Source of the DNA: Portulaca oleracea
Taxonomy: Eukaryota; Streptophyta; Magnoliopsida; Caryophyllales; Portulacaceae
DNA length: 64,000 nucleotides
Direction of reading: 5' to 3'
Assembly: GCA_029582165.1 (NCBI GenBank)
Contig: JARFYH010000036.1
Coordinates: forward strand, 1-64,000
In this document: piece by piece, positions 48,381 through 61,100 of the stretch
How positions within the stretch are numbered: position 1 is the first letter of the stretch
Layout: the number at the start of each line of letters is the position of its first letter
Program-made: the position numbers and the translations under genes
Notes under the pieces: model-generated
The model's database searches: none
What the model saw: only the letters and a program-made list of their open reading frames with translations
Told to the model about the DNA's origin: nothing

Positions 48381-50333
48381 ATTTTCCTTTTAATTTGTTA
48401 CTTTATGGGTGTTGATTTATGCATGTCTCATGCATTTTGATAGTGGTTAATTGGTTATATATGCTTTTATGATTCGTAAATTCGTGCTTTCGACTCATGT
48501 TGTAGGATATATTACTATTGATATGAAGATAGCAATGATATTACCGTATTATGTTATAGCCTCGAGTTTCTTACTATAAATTATCTTTTAGTATTTGAAT
48601 CAAATTCCCTATTATCATTTGATGACTTTTTGAGCATTAAGCACTTCAACTCATTTAAGATTTGTTCATTCCGGGCATTAGTATGGTAATTGGCCCAAGA
48701 TTGGGAGGAAAAACAGTTTTACAACGAAGTTTGTAACTTTCACACATTAAATTCAATCCAAATAATTTGTTTCATGTAATTACATAACTGAATAAATGAT
48801 AAATTTTAATTGCATGTATAAGAAGTATGACATGATTCATCATTGACGCCACTTTATTCAACACTCGTAGCATATAATTTTCATTAGAATATTTTATTAT
48901 ATCATTATTTTATGTGGTGATATTATTTTTGTCTTGCTCCTTCAAAATTTGTACATAGATTATATGTTAACCCTAATGATATTATTTATGTATTTTAACT
49001 TTATAATCTCATGAATATTTATATTGTTGTTGTCTTTTTATTATTAAATTTGTACTTTTTAATACATTTGTGAATTACGAGTATTGTTACACGTATTGCG
49101 AGTAAATATATATTATACGATTTATATCTATGAGTTTCCATTATAATTTTTATATGCATTTATATTATAATTGTCTTTTTAATTATTAGACATTTACTTT
49201 TTAATACACTCATGCATAGCACGAATTTAACACTAGTTCTCTTGAATGCCTAAACAAAACCATGTTTAGTTACATCTTTTAAGCTCTATTTAATTCTCTC
49301 CCTCTCTCTTTTGAGTTATGAGATAGTGGTTATATCGCATCTCATTAAAATACTTGCATCCCTCATATCAAACCACCACCATACAATTTTATTTTTTTTA
49401 TCCTCTATGGGTGTCATATTGTCATTATTGAATGACGACTAATAAAAAAGACATAACTTTAAAGGCTGCCAGACAGAGATGGATATGAATGTATGGTCAT
49501 ATGAATGGGTTGGGAACAGATATATAGAAAGAAACAAACTTATGTGAACTAGAGTTGGGTTGATGGTGTTGGAGAATTTGCTACAATAATTTTTTTAAAA
49601 AATGAATTTAGAATATGTTAAATTCTATTAAAACTAAGTTAGAGGACAATAGTTTCATAATGTTTTATACCATTATTATATAATAAAAAAACACAATGCC
49701 ACATAAATTAAAAGCTATTAAGATATTGCTTTAAGATATTTTCATTATCAATTTTAAGTGGGAAAAGTACTAGACGACAACGTTGATATGCCAATTTTTT
49801 TTTTAATTTATTCTTTTATTATCAAAGAAGTGGATGTCAAATTTACAAAAGATCACGATGAATGAATTAAGTTAAGGTATCCAACCCTCATCAATGGGCC
49901 TGTTAGATATATACTCAGTGCGAATGTTGTCTATTCGAATAGAGAACAAAACTCGCAGAAGCAAAACCATCACGCTCTATTCATTCTACATGATGTGACT
50001 AAAATTTAGCCAACATTGCTCTTATCTTATGATATATTGCTTGATTAATTGTTTACAGAGAGGTCCAAGAGTAGAAATGATAATGCATACAATTAAATTA
50101 AGAACTTAGTTGGAGAAAAACTATTTTTGTGGTCGTGTTCATGTCAGTGCTAATCTAGTATTTAAGGTTTTAAAAGTCCATTATTTGTTGTAAGTTATAT
50201 TTCTTCTTTATCCAATCAGTGTTTTTTTTTTTTTAAACTTGGAAACTGAAAAGAAACTTAATAGTTCAAAAAATAGTTGAAAAGAGTTGGTCATTGCCGT
50301 GACATTTGATCTGTGAGCCGTCCATGAATTATC
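48381..50333. other. Intergenic, AT-rich, with a Helitron-like end at about 49211-49236
   Basis: catgcatagcacgaatttaaCACTAG ends at 49236 and resembles a worn version of the 1827-1856 Helitron-like end. A related text lies ~130 bp upstream (ctttttaatacatttgtgaa near 49056 against ctttttaatacactcatgca near 49196). No genes are recognised. Confidence 0.35.
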
Positions 50334-50371
50334 ATTCTTCTTCTTCTTCTTCTTCTTCTTCTTTTTTTTCC
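50334..50371. repeat. TTC microsatellite
   Basis: About ten TTC units followed by a T-run, ~370 bp upstream of the putative EDM2-like leader exon. Confidence 0.9.
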
Positions 50372-50699
50372 GTTTCTTCTTTGATCCTCTTCTTTCTCTT
50401 TCAATAATCTACCTTTTCTATTTGTGCAACTATATCACAGGTTGCAGTCCCCCACCATTTAACTTAAAATCAGGTATCAACCGTCCTAAATGAACTTTTA
50501 TGGGATATACTTGCTGGGCCGTCCTTGAAAATCAATAACCTAGATTAAATGGAAACTCCAAGAAAAGACCCAAAATATTAATACAAGGGAGCCCACGCGT
50601 CTAACCCATAAATCTCAAGACATTTTTTTTAAATATAAAATACATTATTGTTTCAATTTTAAACTTAATTGAAAAAATTTAATAAAAAAAACTTTCAAT

Positions 50700-50973
50700 T
50701 ACACTTCTACCGTTCTAACTTCTCCGCAGAGTCCCAGCAGCTTCAAGCCTTCAACTCTTCTGTGTTCTTCGACGGTTCGACCATCGCGGCTGCTGCCTCA
50801 CCGACCTTCGACCACCGCCGTCAGCCACCGCGCCTGTCTTCTGTGTTCAGATTCTATCTTCTGTGCTCCGTCTCTGTCTTCAGCCGCGACCGAGTCTCGA
50901 TCCAAGGGCCAAGGCGGCAACGCCGGCAACCAAGCGGCCAACGTCCGGCGACCGGTGAACGGAAATCCAACTT
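50700..50973 (+). other. Putative 5' untranslated exon of the EDM2-like gene
   Basis: A GC-rich island in AT-rich surroundings ends with a good donor (aactt|gtgagt at 50974). An acceptor that fits lies at ctgttcag|ggc (52100/52101), 37 bases before the coding ATG. Long 5' leader introns are common in plants. The 102-codon frame at 50669-50977 has no recognisable family and is probably leader sequence. Confidence 0.45.
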
Positions 50974-51030
50974 GTGAGTTCTCTGATTTTTCAATTTTAG
51001 GGTTTACAATTAACTATTTCAATTTTAGGG

Positions 51031-51298
51031 TTTTCATTCCAATTTGGTAAATTATTGAAATTTATAATTTGTGATTTGTTTGTGAATAATTGAATATTTT
51101 GTGATTTGTAAATTTTGATTTAGTAAATTACTATGAGTGAGTCACAAAATCCTGAGGTTTTTCACTCCAATCTTAGGGTTTGCTGTGACCGTCACTGGTT
51201 TTCAATTATAGATTTTTCATTCCAATTTGGTAATTGGTAAATTATTGAAATTTATAATTTGTGATTTGTTTGTGAATTATTGAACATTTTGTGATTTA
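51031..51298. repeat. ~80 bp direct duplication in the leader intron
   Basis: 51031-51108 and 51216-51298 share ttcattccaatttggtaa and aaattattgaaatttataat followed by ttgtgatttgtttgtgaat. The second copy has a small internal ggtaatt duplication. Confidence 0.75.
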
Positions 51299-51775
51299 GA
51301 AAATTACTGTTAGTGATTGTTTAGCAAATAGATTTGGGAATGTTGAGTATTTTGCTGTGATTTGTGATTGTTGTTTGTGTTTGTATGTTTTTGTCAGTGA
51401 GTAGCAAAGTGTTGGGTATAATATGGATCGTTCTAATTCAACTACGCCTCAAAAAGAAAAAATTCTGTCAGTGATAGTTGACTATTGAAGTATTTGACAG
51501 TTAGTGTAATTTTCTTTTTCAAATATATGATGGTTATTAGTGTAAGTGGACACCCCTATTTTGGAAGTCGAGATCCTCCACTGGATGTTTAGAAAGCAGT
51601 TACACTTGCACCCAAAAGAGATAAGGGAGAGTGTCAGTTACACATATTGGTGGTTAATTTTTTTAATCTAATGGCTGGGATTTTATTTGAATAGAATCAA
51701 TGGCTATTAACACCCATTGCATCAAAGTGCACAGTTGGGGGAGGGAAAGAATTACGGAGACCCATTCTACAATTT

Positions 51776-51883
51776 AATATATATATATATTATATATATA
51801 TTATATATATATATTATATATTATATATATATATTATATATTATATATATATATATATTAATATATATATATATATATATATT
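51776..51883. repeat. TA microsatellite
   Basis: ~108 bp of alternating TA with occasional register shifts, in the putative leader intron of the EDM2-like gene. Likely length-polymorphic and likely to form cruciforms. Confidence 0.95.
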
Positions 51884-52137
51884 GATGAAAATTGTTGTCA
51901 ATCAACTGTAGTGACCCCTACTTTGTTGATCCTATTTGAACTTCATGACTGTGGCAGAGGTGCTATGTGAAGATGTGATTGCACTCATTATTAAGTTGTT
52001 GGAATTGTAATAAAGTTGAGAGTAAACTCACATGCTTCAATCTTGTTTTCTGTTTAGTTATGCCGTATTATTACCAACTCGGCTTGTTTATACTGTTCAG
52101 GGCTTGTGAATAGCTTCTGATTTTGGGAAGTCAAAAG

Positions 52138-55100
52138 ATGGCATATTCTGATGATGAGGCGGAGGACTTGCCCGAGTTCGTCTCAAACTATTTCTTTGAA
52201 GATGATAGCCAGGAGCTCATTTCGTTTGTAGTTTTGCCTATCATCTGGAATACAAGCGAGACCTTGCAGAATTTTAAAAAGCAGATATATATAAAGGGAA
52301 CTACTGATGATGGGCTTCAGTCAATATATAAGCCAGTGAAAGCTTGGAAGTTTGATCTTTCAGGAGAAAGACCCGAGATATCTGTTCTTTCTAAGGACAA
52401 TAATTGGATGAAACTTCAAAAACCAAGGAAATCCTTTGAAGCTGAAATAAGGAATATTTTAGTAACTGTGAGGTTTCTTCATCTTGTGAAGAATAATCCG
52501 CAACTGAATGGGAAGGCCATTTGGCATAAGTTGTCCCGGATTTTCAGGTATCAAGCTGTATGATGCCTTATTATACCTTACGATTACTCCAAACTTCTTG
52601 TGAGGTTGTTGCATATGTTGGCCAGTGGTTTTTATTCATCATGTTGATATTTCTCCCTACTTATATTCCTACTTTCGGAGTTACATGTGATTCTTACTGT
52701 TTCTTGAATTTTGTAGCTCCTACGAAGACAGGCCATCTGAAAATGACCTTTTAGGTTGTAAGCCGATTATTGATGAGGCTGTGAAGCATGATGAGCTGCT
52801 GATGAATTCTGAGGTCTGTTTGATCTTATGTGCTACTTGCATCTATTTTGTGGGGATGCTTTTTCATTTTACTTGTTTGGTTGTTCTTTGCTGCACCTGC
52901 ACCAATGAAACCCGAAGATAAAAATTAGCTTATTCTATGAAGTTTAATGGACCTATTTAAGTTTGTAATGACTCAGAGATATAAGGCTGTGGTGTTTGAA
53001 ACTATCTGCTTCATCAACCCTGTCAATTTATTTAGCTTTTTTCTATTAGTGTTTCTTTGTCAGAAAGGTAAGATTTTTCCCTTTGTAATCTGGGATTGGA
53101 TATTTTATTGCCTCATGACGTGGGTTGGAATTCTTAGTAGGAGTTGTAAATGAATTACCTGAATGGGATTTTTGAGGATCTATATGTCTGAGCAACTCTT
53201 CTTGTAGCTAAGCTATGCCAGTGATTGACAGTGTTGGTCTTCTTTTGAGTACCGATGTTCTTTGATATGTTTTGGAACTAGAACTTTAAGCTTGTTAAAG
53301 TACTGTTTCTCCTTGTTTGTTGCATTAATTGATTTCCTTGTGATATTTGAGATGGGCTGGGGCAAGATAAATCATTACACCTGCTTGCCTTGCTTTAGAA
53401 TATGCTGATGAGTTCTTTGATTGGTTGCTTTATCTTCAAGCTTATAGTCTGAAACAAAATGAGTACTGTTTTTCTGTGCTGTACCAGCAAACGGGTCTTA
53501 TGCTGAAGTCATATTATACCACTATCCCAGTAATCCCACTAATGCTAATCCTTGAATGGTGTGTGCTCATAGGTGCCGTTGTCAGGGTTCCCCCTTTTTG
53601 TTCCATTTCATCGCCCCCTACTCCACTGCACCCACCCACCCACCCACGTCTTTTTTTTGGGTTTATTTGGGGGGTGGGGTGTTGGGTGGGTGGGGGGGGG
53701 GGGGGGGAAGAGAAATGGAAGTCATGTATTTGATAAGAGCTCTTTGGAACACGGCCAAGAACCATTACCTATGGGGCATGGCTGTAGGAGGTTCACCTTT
53801 GCTCCCTAGGGTCCTCTAGTGGCTACAATTTCCTTGGTGGAAGTTGTGTTGCTTCTGGGGTCTCCTTGTGGTGTTAAATTGTGTTGCTTCCAGGGTCTCC
53901 TTGTGGGTTTTATTTATTTTCAAGGCAAGGCCTCTGTTGGGCAAATTGTGGTGGTAGACTGCTTGTGTTATCCCTTTCTCCAGCTCTCTACAATTCCAAG
54001 GCTTGTAGCGTTTAGAGGGGTCTGGTTGCCAGTGAGAGGGCCAACTTACCGCTTTAAAAAAAGGAAATAAAGAGCTCTTCGGGAAAAAAAAGAGTAGATT
54101 TTCTTGTGCACTGTTGGACAACGGGCTGATTAATCTGTCCCAATTTTGTGCTACGAATATAGTAGTATTAGGAGTGCACAGTTATGGAACCAATACACTC
54201 CAGGCAGGATTTTGATTCAAACTTTGATGTCTATTATAGTCTGATTATAATTTCCTTTACGTTATCTTATTTGTGCAAAAAAACTTTTATGGGCATCTTA
54301 CTGGAGTGAAATGTTCCAAGTAATTTTTCTCTTCCTCAAATTCGTAATTTTTGTGGCTAATTGTGTTTCCCTGCAAAATGTTTCATGAAAGTTTATCCTT
54401 TGATGGTGTCTTTACACAGATTGGAGAGGGGTTGGATGTTTGATCTTATGTATCACTTCTTTGAACCTCCTGTTTAATTCATTTGTCTTGCTTGCTTAAG
54501 TTGTGCTGAAATGTTCCATTTCAAGCTCAGTGACAAATTGTTCCTTTTCTATTTTCAATTTAGTCTCATGGCATCTGAATGCTTTCTGAACAGTATCTCC
54601 TGACTTTTCTTGGAAAAAGGCCTCAAAAGCAAAAGAGATCTGATGAGGTTTGCTTGAATTCTCGACACTTCGTATTTTCATATCATGCCTTCCATATTAT
54701 CCAGAAAACTATATTGCACTGATTTGTCCTAAAATGATGTTGCAATGCTGAATATCCGTTTCATTGTTGCACAGGATGCATCAAGTAAAGGGAAAAGAGA
54801 GTTCATAGTTGATGACAATGATTTTACAAATGACACAGAAAATGCTTCTGATGAATTAGAGGATGATTCAAGTGAAGAGGAAGATGACGATCAAGAGGCC
54901 TTTGATTCTGTTTGTTGCATTTGTGATAATGGTGGTGCGCTTTTGTGGTATGTATATTCTCTTTTATCTTAGTAGTGTTGAACAACCGCTTTCTTTCTGA
55001 GGGACAATATCAATAATATATAGATGGAATTCCCTTACTTTGGATAGTGTATGTAGATGTGGAGTGCGTTTGGTAGAGGGGAATAACATTTTCTAGGAAA

Positions 55101-58100
55101 ATGTTTACCATTTTTCTAGTGTCTGGTACAAAATAGTTTAGGAAGACAATACTCAAAGAAAATTATTTTCCTCCAAGGGAAGGAAATTTCATTCCTTTGC
55201 TCAGCGGAGGAAAAATATTTTCCATATTTGGTTCGATTGATTTCCAAAGAAGCTTTATAATATTATAAGGCCAATTATAAAAGTATAAGTAAAAATTTTG
55301 AACTCCATTTTTTTTTATTTGACAACATATATGGTAACAATTGACATTTCCCCCTGCAAATAAATCTAACTAAAGTTTAAGAGTGAAATTCAACTTCAGT
55401 GGTTTGGCTTGAAATTTTGTAATATGATAGTATATGTTAAAAAAAAGCTCAAATATGATTTTTGGGCTCCAAATATTTTCATGTGATAACATATATTGCC
55501 ACATATTCCAACATTTTTTGCCACTAAAATTGAATCATTAAAGTGAAATTCAATTTCCACGGTTTTAATAGGAACTTTATGATATGATAGGATGAACTAA
55601 AAAAAGCTCAAATATGAATTTTGAGCTCCAGTATTTTTATTTGCAACATATATCGACACTTACATTGATGTTTTCTCCCCCTAAATTTGACTGAAACTTA
55701 AGAGCAAAATTCAATTTCAACGGATTGGATCAAAACTTCAAAATACGACAGGATAGTTTAAAATAAACTCAAGTACGATATTTTAAGCTCTAATGTTTTC
55801 ATTTGTAACATATATCACCACTTTTGTAGACATTTTTCACTGCGACAACTAACTGAAACTGAAACTTAAAAGGCAAATTTCAATTTCGACGCTTTGAATT
55901 GAAACTTTATAATGTGATAGGATAGATTAAAAAAGTTCAAATATGAATTTTGAGGACCAAATGTTTTCATTTGATAATATGTATCGCCACTTATGTCGAC
56001 ATTTTTTGCCACTAAGATTAACTGAACTTAGTATAAAATTCAATATCTACAATTTGGATTGTAACCCTATAGTACGATAGGATAGATTAAAAAAAGTTTA
56101 AATATCAATTTTGAGCTTCAAATTATTTCATTATTTATATATATGACACATGGATCATCATTTTTCGAAAAACGATTTTCCTCCTACCAAACAAGGGAAA
56201 CTTTGACATAGAAAACTATTTTCCATGGAAAACAATTTCTCTTGGAAAACCATTTCCTTGGCAATCATTTTCCATCCAACCAAACACACTCGAAACGTCT
56301 CGTCTTTATCATTGATCTATGTCTTCAGCCTGTGTGGACTGTATATCTAACCTTTTTCCTTCATGCGGAAGCTAGGCTCTGTCTAATGAATGGCTGTAGT
56401 AATGTAGGAGACTATGTGGGGTTACAATGAAAGAACTAGTTGCTAGAAGTTTGAGCTTTCATTTGGACTTGAGTGACAATTATTTTTTATCCAGTGGGAA
56501 AGTCTTTTGAAGAAAAGAATGTCATCACGTGTAACTGAATAGGTGATGTGTCATGTGGGTTCTTCATATTTCAATACCTTGAGGTTTGTAACATTGATTT
56601 TTTTGAACCCCGATAACTTCACCTTCATCTTGTGGTCCCTTCATGGCTTCACCATGGGTGTATTTAGTGTTTAGCCCTCACAAATGATGACAACCGTTTG
56701 TTTCCTTTCAGTTATAAAAAGTAGACAAATGCTTTTACCTTTCCCCGCCCCCATCAATCCACTACCGCCATGATGTTCACTGTGATAGCAGCCTGGCAGC
56801 ACCACGGTCGAACTAACCGTGCCCCGAACTCCACTACAGGGTCATTGGGTGCTAGTGTGCCCAACAATGGCCCTTGTAACAACCCTCTTGGCCCTATTTT
56901 CTGTACTCCTCCCAACTTCCACCTCTGTCTTGTATATTGGAGGATTCCTCTTCGCTAGGGAAATGGAGAGAGGAAGTGGAGATGAAAACAATTGGTGGAT
57001 TCATATGATGTAATTATTTACTAAGGAGTGGAAATAGAGAAGGTGGAGATGAAATCAATTGTGCACTGGCTTGCTTCCCAGAGATGGAAGTTTCACCAAC
57101 ATATACGCTATCTCTAAGCAACAAATTAGTCCAACACTCTCCCTTACCCATTCTCTCTCTTTTATGGTGGCAACACCTCATGCGGTCATGCCTGAGTTAT
57201 GTATAAAGCACCTGCCTTTGCAAATGTGGGCATGACACTCCCATGAATTCAAGCCCCAATTTAGTTTGGTAGACAGCATGTGATTAAATAAGATAAATTT
57301 TTGGTTTGGGAATTGTAATTTTAGCTCTTTCACTCTGCAGTCTGCACGCATCACCTCTGTCTCCTGTATTCTAACCATTTTCCTATCAGAATAATTGGAC
57401 TGAAGTTAAGTGTGAGAACCAAATGTGAATCAAATTCTTTTTCTAATTGAATCAATCTGGAAAAATTAACTCCACTCGAACACCTCTTGATTGTCATTGC
57501 CTTCTTTCTGTCTAATTTTCTGGTAGAAGTCCACAACTGGCTTCCAAATCTTCAAAAGTAAAGTGAGATCCATCAATGTAGGCTGAGAAAGAGGTGACAG
57601 GGATGGAGGGATGTAAAATGGTGGAGCGGGGGGTGTAAGTGAGAGCCGAAGTGTTGCATTGTGATACATGTAGTTGGTTTCAGGCTGCTAGGCACTGCAT
57701 TGGTAGTTCAATGGCTGGTGTTTGTTTGTGATATTAGGTAGCCTTGGGGAAGAGAAAATGAAGTCTGAATCTCAAAAAACGGCAAGCAATCCAGAAAGGG
57801 GGTTTATCTGGATTCCAGGTCTTAAAAGCAAAGTTTGTGAGATCCATGGTGGAGGTGAGATAGACAGTGACGATTGTAAAACAGTAGAATTGGGGAGTAA
57901 TGAGGAGTTGAGGACCGAAGGGCTGCATTCCGATACATGTAGTAGGTTTCTAGCCACTTGCACTCTGCCAGTAGATCAATGGCTGGTGGGTGGGGTTATG
58001 GTCTGGGGTGGCATGACAATGAGGGGAGGAAGGGGGGAAGGGTTATAGGTTTGGAATGTTTTATACAATTATCATTTTAGGACTAATTAATAAATCATTA

Positions 58101-61100
58101 TGAAACGGTGAAGCTATGGCGAGATGGAATTTGAGCAAGAACGGGATATTTTATGTTAGTTCCTTTTACTCAAAACTTCTTAAGCCACAACCTTCTTCGT
58201 TGTATTGTTTGGAGGATGGTCCTTTTTCTTCCACCTTTATTTGAAAGTCTTTGGCCCCTTTGATGGTTGTTTTCTTCGTTTGGGATGTGACGCATGGTAG
58301 CATCTTGATTTGTGTAATTTACAAATAAGAGGGAGGACTTTGGCAAATAGATGCTTTATATGCAAGGGGGATCTTGAATCGCTGGATCATTTATTGCTTC
58401 ACTGTAATTTTGCTCGATCTCTATGGAGTTGGCTTTTGGTTGTGTTGGTGTTACTTGGGTTGTTTCCTTTCAATTAGGAATCATATTCTTGCATGGGAGG
58501 GTGTCTTAGGCTGGAAATCGAAGAAGAAGATATCCTTGGTTATACCACATGATTTTTTGGCAGTATTTGGAGAGAGGAACCAATCGGTTTTTGAGGGAGT
58601 GGAAACTCCTGTTTGGGTATACCATTGTGGCCTTGGAAGCCTTGATCACTTGCTGGTGAGGAATGCGTGGAAGCCTAGGGTCTAAACAAATCGTGTGGAT
58701 GATGGAAATCCACCCATAGAACTCATAAACACTAGGAACCAATTTTTAGGGTTTTTGGATTAATGGAGATAAACATGAAATTAAAAGATATGGAAAATTC
58801 TAAAGAGAGAAATCTCACCAAATTGAACTTAGATGTTCAAACACTTGCACAAGGATCTCCGACAAGCAAAGAGTCTTGAATCACCCAAGAAATCTCACAA
58901 AGAGTAGAGGATAAACACCCACTCACAAAGAAGAGAAATCACAAAGCAACTTCCACCCAAAGGATTAGCTTTCATTGCAATAGGGTTTGAAAACCCACAA
59001 TTACAAACTCTCTAATTGAGAGGATTTTGAGTCTAACCTCAAAACTTCATAAAACATTCATTAACCTAGCTTAACTAACAGAAAAGTATCATAAAAGAGT
59101 ATATATACAAGGGGTATTAAGCCACTAAGCACAATTGTTTAATTGCCGCAAAAATCATGCGTAGACAGGCCGTCGCGGGCGCGAAGGATGGATCGCGGGC
59201 GCGACCTAGCGAAGGGAAATTAGGCGATTCATTTCCGCGTGGGGTAGCTGGCGCTACAGTGGATGTTGCGGGCGCGACGGAGGCGTTGCGGGTGCTACAA
59301 AGGTGGTCGCAGGTGCGACAGCCTCCTGCCCAAACATCAACTCCTCTTCCAGTGTCGTAGCGTGCGCAACAAAAATCTTCGCGGGCGTGACAACGTTTTG
59401 GGCAGTTTTTCTTCTGCCGACTTCAAACGCGCGTAACTTTTTCATCCGGACTCCGTTTTAGGCCCTTAAGGTATCGATGGAAAGCTCTCGGTGTGTACTT
59501 TAAACTCCCAAAATTTGATGTCCGTAGGAGTTGTATTGAAGGAGTTATGATTGAAAGAGTGAAGGCACGCCCTTTTCTAGCCTTTGAATGCCTTCACCAC
59601 CTTGTGTTTATTCTTGCCGATGGTTCCGGAGCCCCTTAGAAGGGTCGGGAATGGTCCGATAGAGACCCTAGAAGAAACATAAGTGAACAGATCCCCATAC
59701 GGTTCATACTCTCCTTCTTCGAAAAGAGTTGTCCTCAACTCTTGAGGGTTGAAAATTAGCCGCATACCCGTGCAAACCGATAAGTATGTATTCCAGCAGT
59801 CGAAGTAGAGTGACGCTCATCGACCCGTCCTTCTAAAAAATGTAGCAATTCCGGCGGAAAGGAGGGGCCAGTTCGACATCATGAAGGACCCGAACACGCC
59901 TAGCACCCATCAACTTGTTGAAAGCAACAAGGAATTCGTTACATGAGAGCTTGAGGTCAAGGCTAATGGAAACAACCTTTCCTTGTTCAACCTTGATGTG
60001 GGAGTAATGGAACTCGGGTGATTGGTTAAGGACGTGTCCTTATGCAACTCAACTCCATGGCGAGGCTCGGGAGTGATTGAGCACGGCTCAACACGGGAAC
60101 ACTCTATGCGGAGCTCGGTAGGAGTCGTGGGCAAGGGTGAGGAACAAGGGAGGGAGGTTGGAAAATTTTGTGGAGCTAAAGATCGCTCAACCGCACTAGG
60201 GTCGCTTCTCCGCAAGAGTAAAGCCCGATGTGGCTTTCCTTTGCTCAAAGCACTCTCATCCCGTGTTTCACTCTTTTGGAGGTTTCTCTTCTCACTTCCT
60301 ACCCCGGTTTGTGGTGTATCGGTTTTGAAAGGAGGTAAATGAGTGAGTTTAACTTTCTTTTCTCCCACTGGAAAAGTGTAGGTGTTCTTCCGGCCATCGT
60401 GGATAGCATGCCGATCAAATTGCCAAGGTCGACCAAGTAGTAAATGGCAAGCATCCATGGGAACATCACAAAGAACACTATCCTCATAAATGCCAATGGT
60501 GAAAGAGACCAAGACTTGTTGGGTTACCTCGAAGTCACCACCATCTTTTAGCCCTTGCAAGTTATACGGTCGAGGATGAGCCGAGACCGACAATTGGAGT
60601 TTCTCAACCATGTAGGTAGTGGCCAAGTTGGTGCAACTCCCACCGTCGATGATGACTTTGGCTTACTTCTCGCCGATGGTGAATCGGGTTCGGAAGATAT
60701 TCTCCTGTTAAGAGTTATTCCGGGAATCTTTGGTCATGATAAATGATCGCCTAGGAATCGAACTATCCCCTTCTTGCGCGCGAACCTCAACACTAGTCTT
60801 TGGAGCCTCCGGTGTGGCTTCATCACTTGCTTTGGAGCTTTCAACCATCATCGTAGGGCATTGGGCTTGGTAGTGACCATAAACCCGACATGTGAAGCAT
60901 TTTCTACCCTTGAGTTTCCAAAGATATTCCGCACTTTCCTTATGAACTCGTGAAGATGGTTTGGGTAGCTTTGAAGTTAGACTTCCCTTGGATGAAGCCT
61001 TACTCCAAAAGTGAGCACTTCCCTTTCTAGAAGGCCATGAAGCAACCTTCTCCTCCATTCTCCTACCTTGAGAACCACCATGTCGATAATCATCAAAATA

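Noticed and set aside
50669..50977. 102-codon open frame before the EDM2-like gene
   Set aside because: Better explained as a GC-rich 5' untranslated exon ending at a good splice donor; no protein family recognised.
55300..56112. Regularly spaced repeats resembling a CRISPR array
   Set aside because: Units are ~160 bp, diverged and without unique spacers, in a plant intron; it is a tandem array within a TIR element.
57178..57669. Minus-strand open frames in EDM2-like intron 4
   Set aside because: No motif; they overlap an old tandem duplication.
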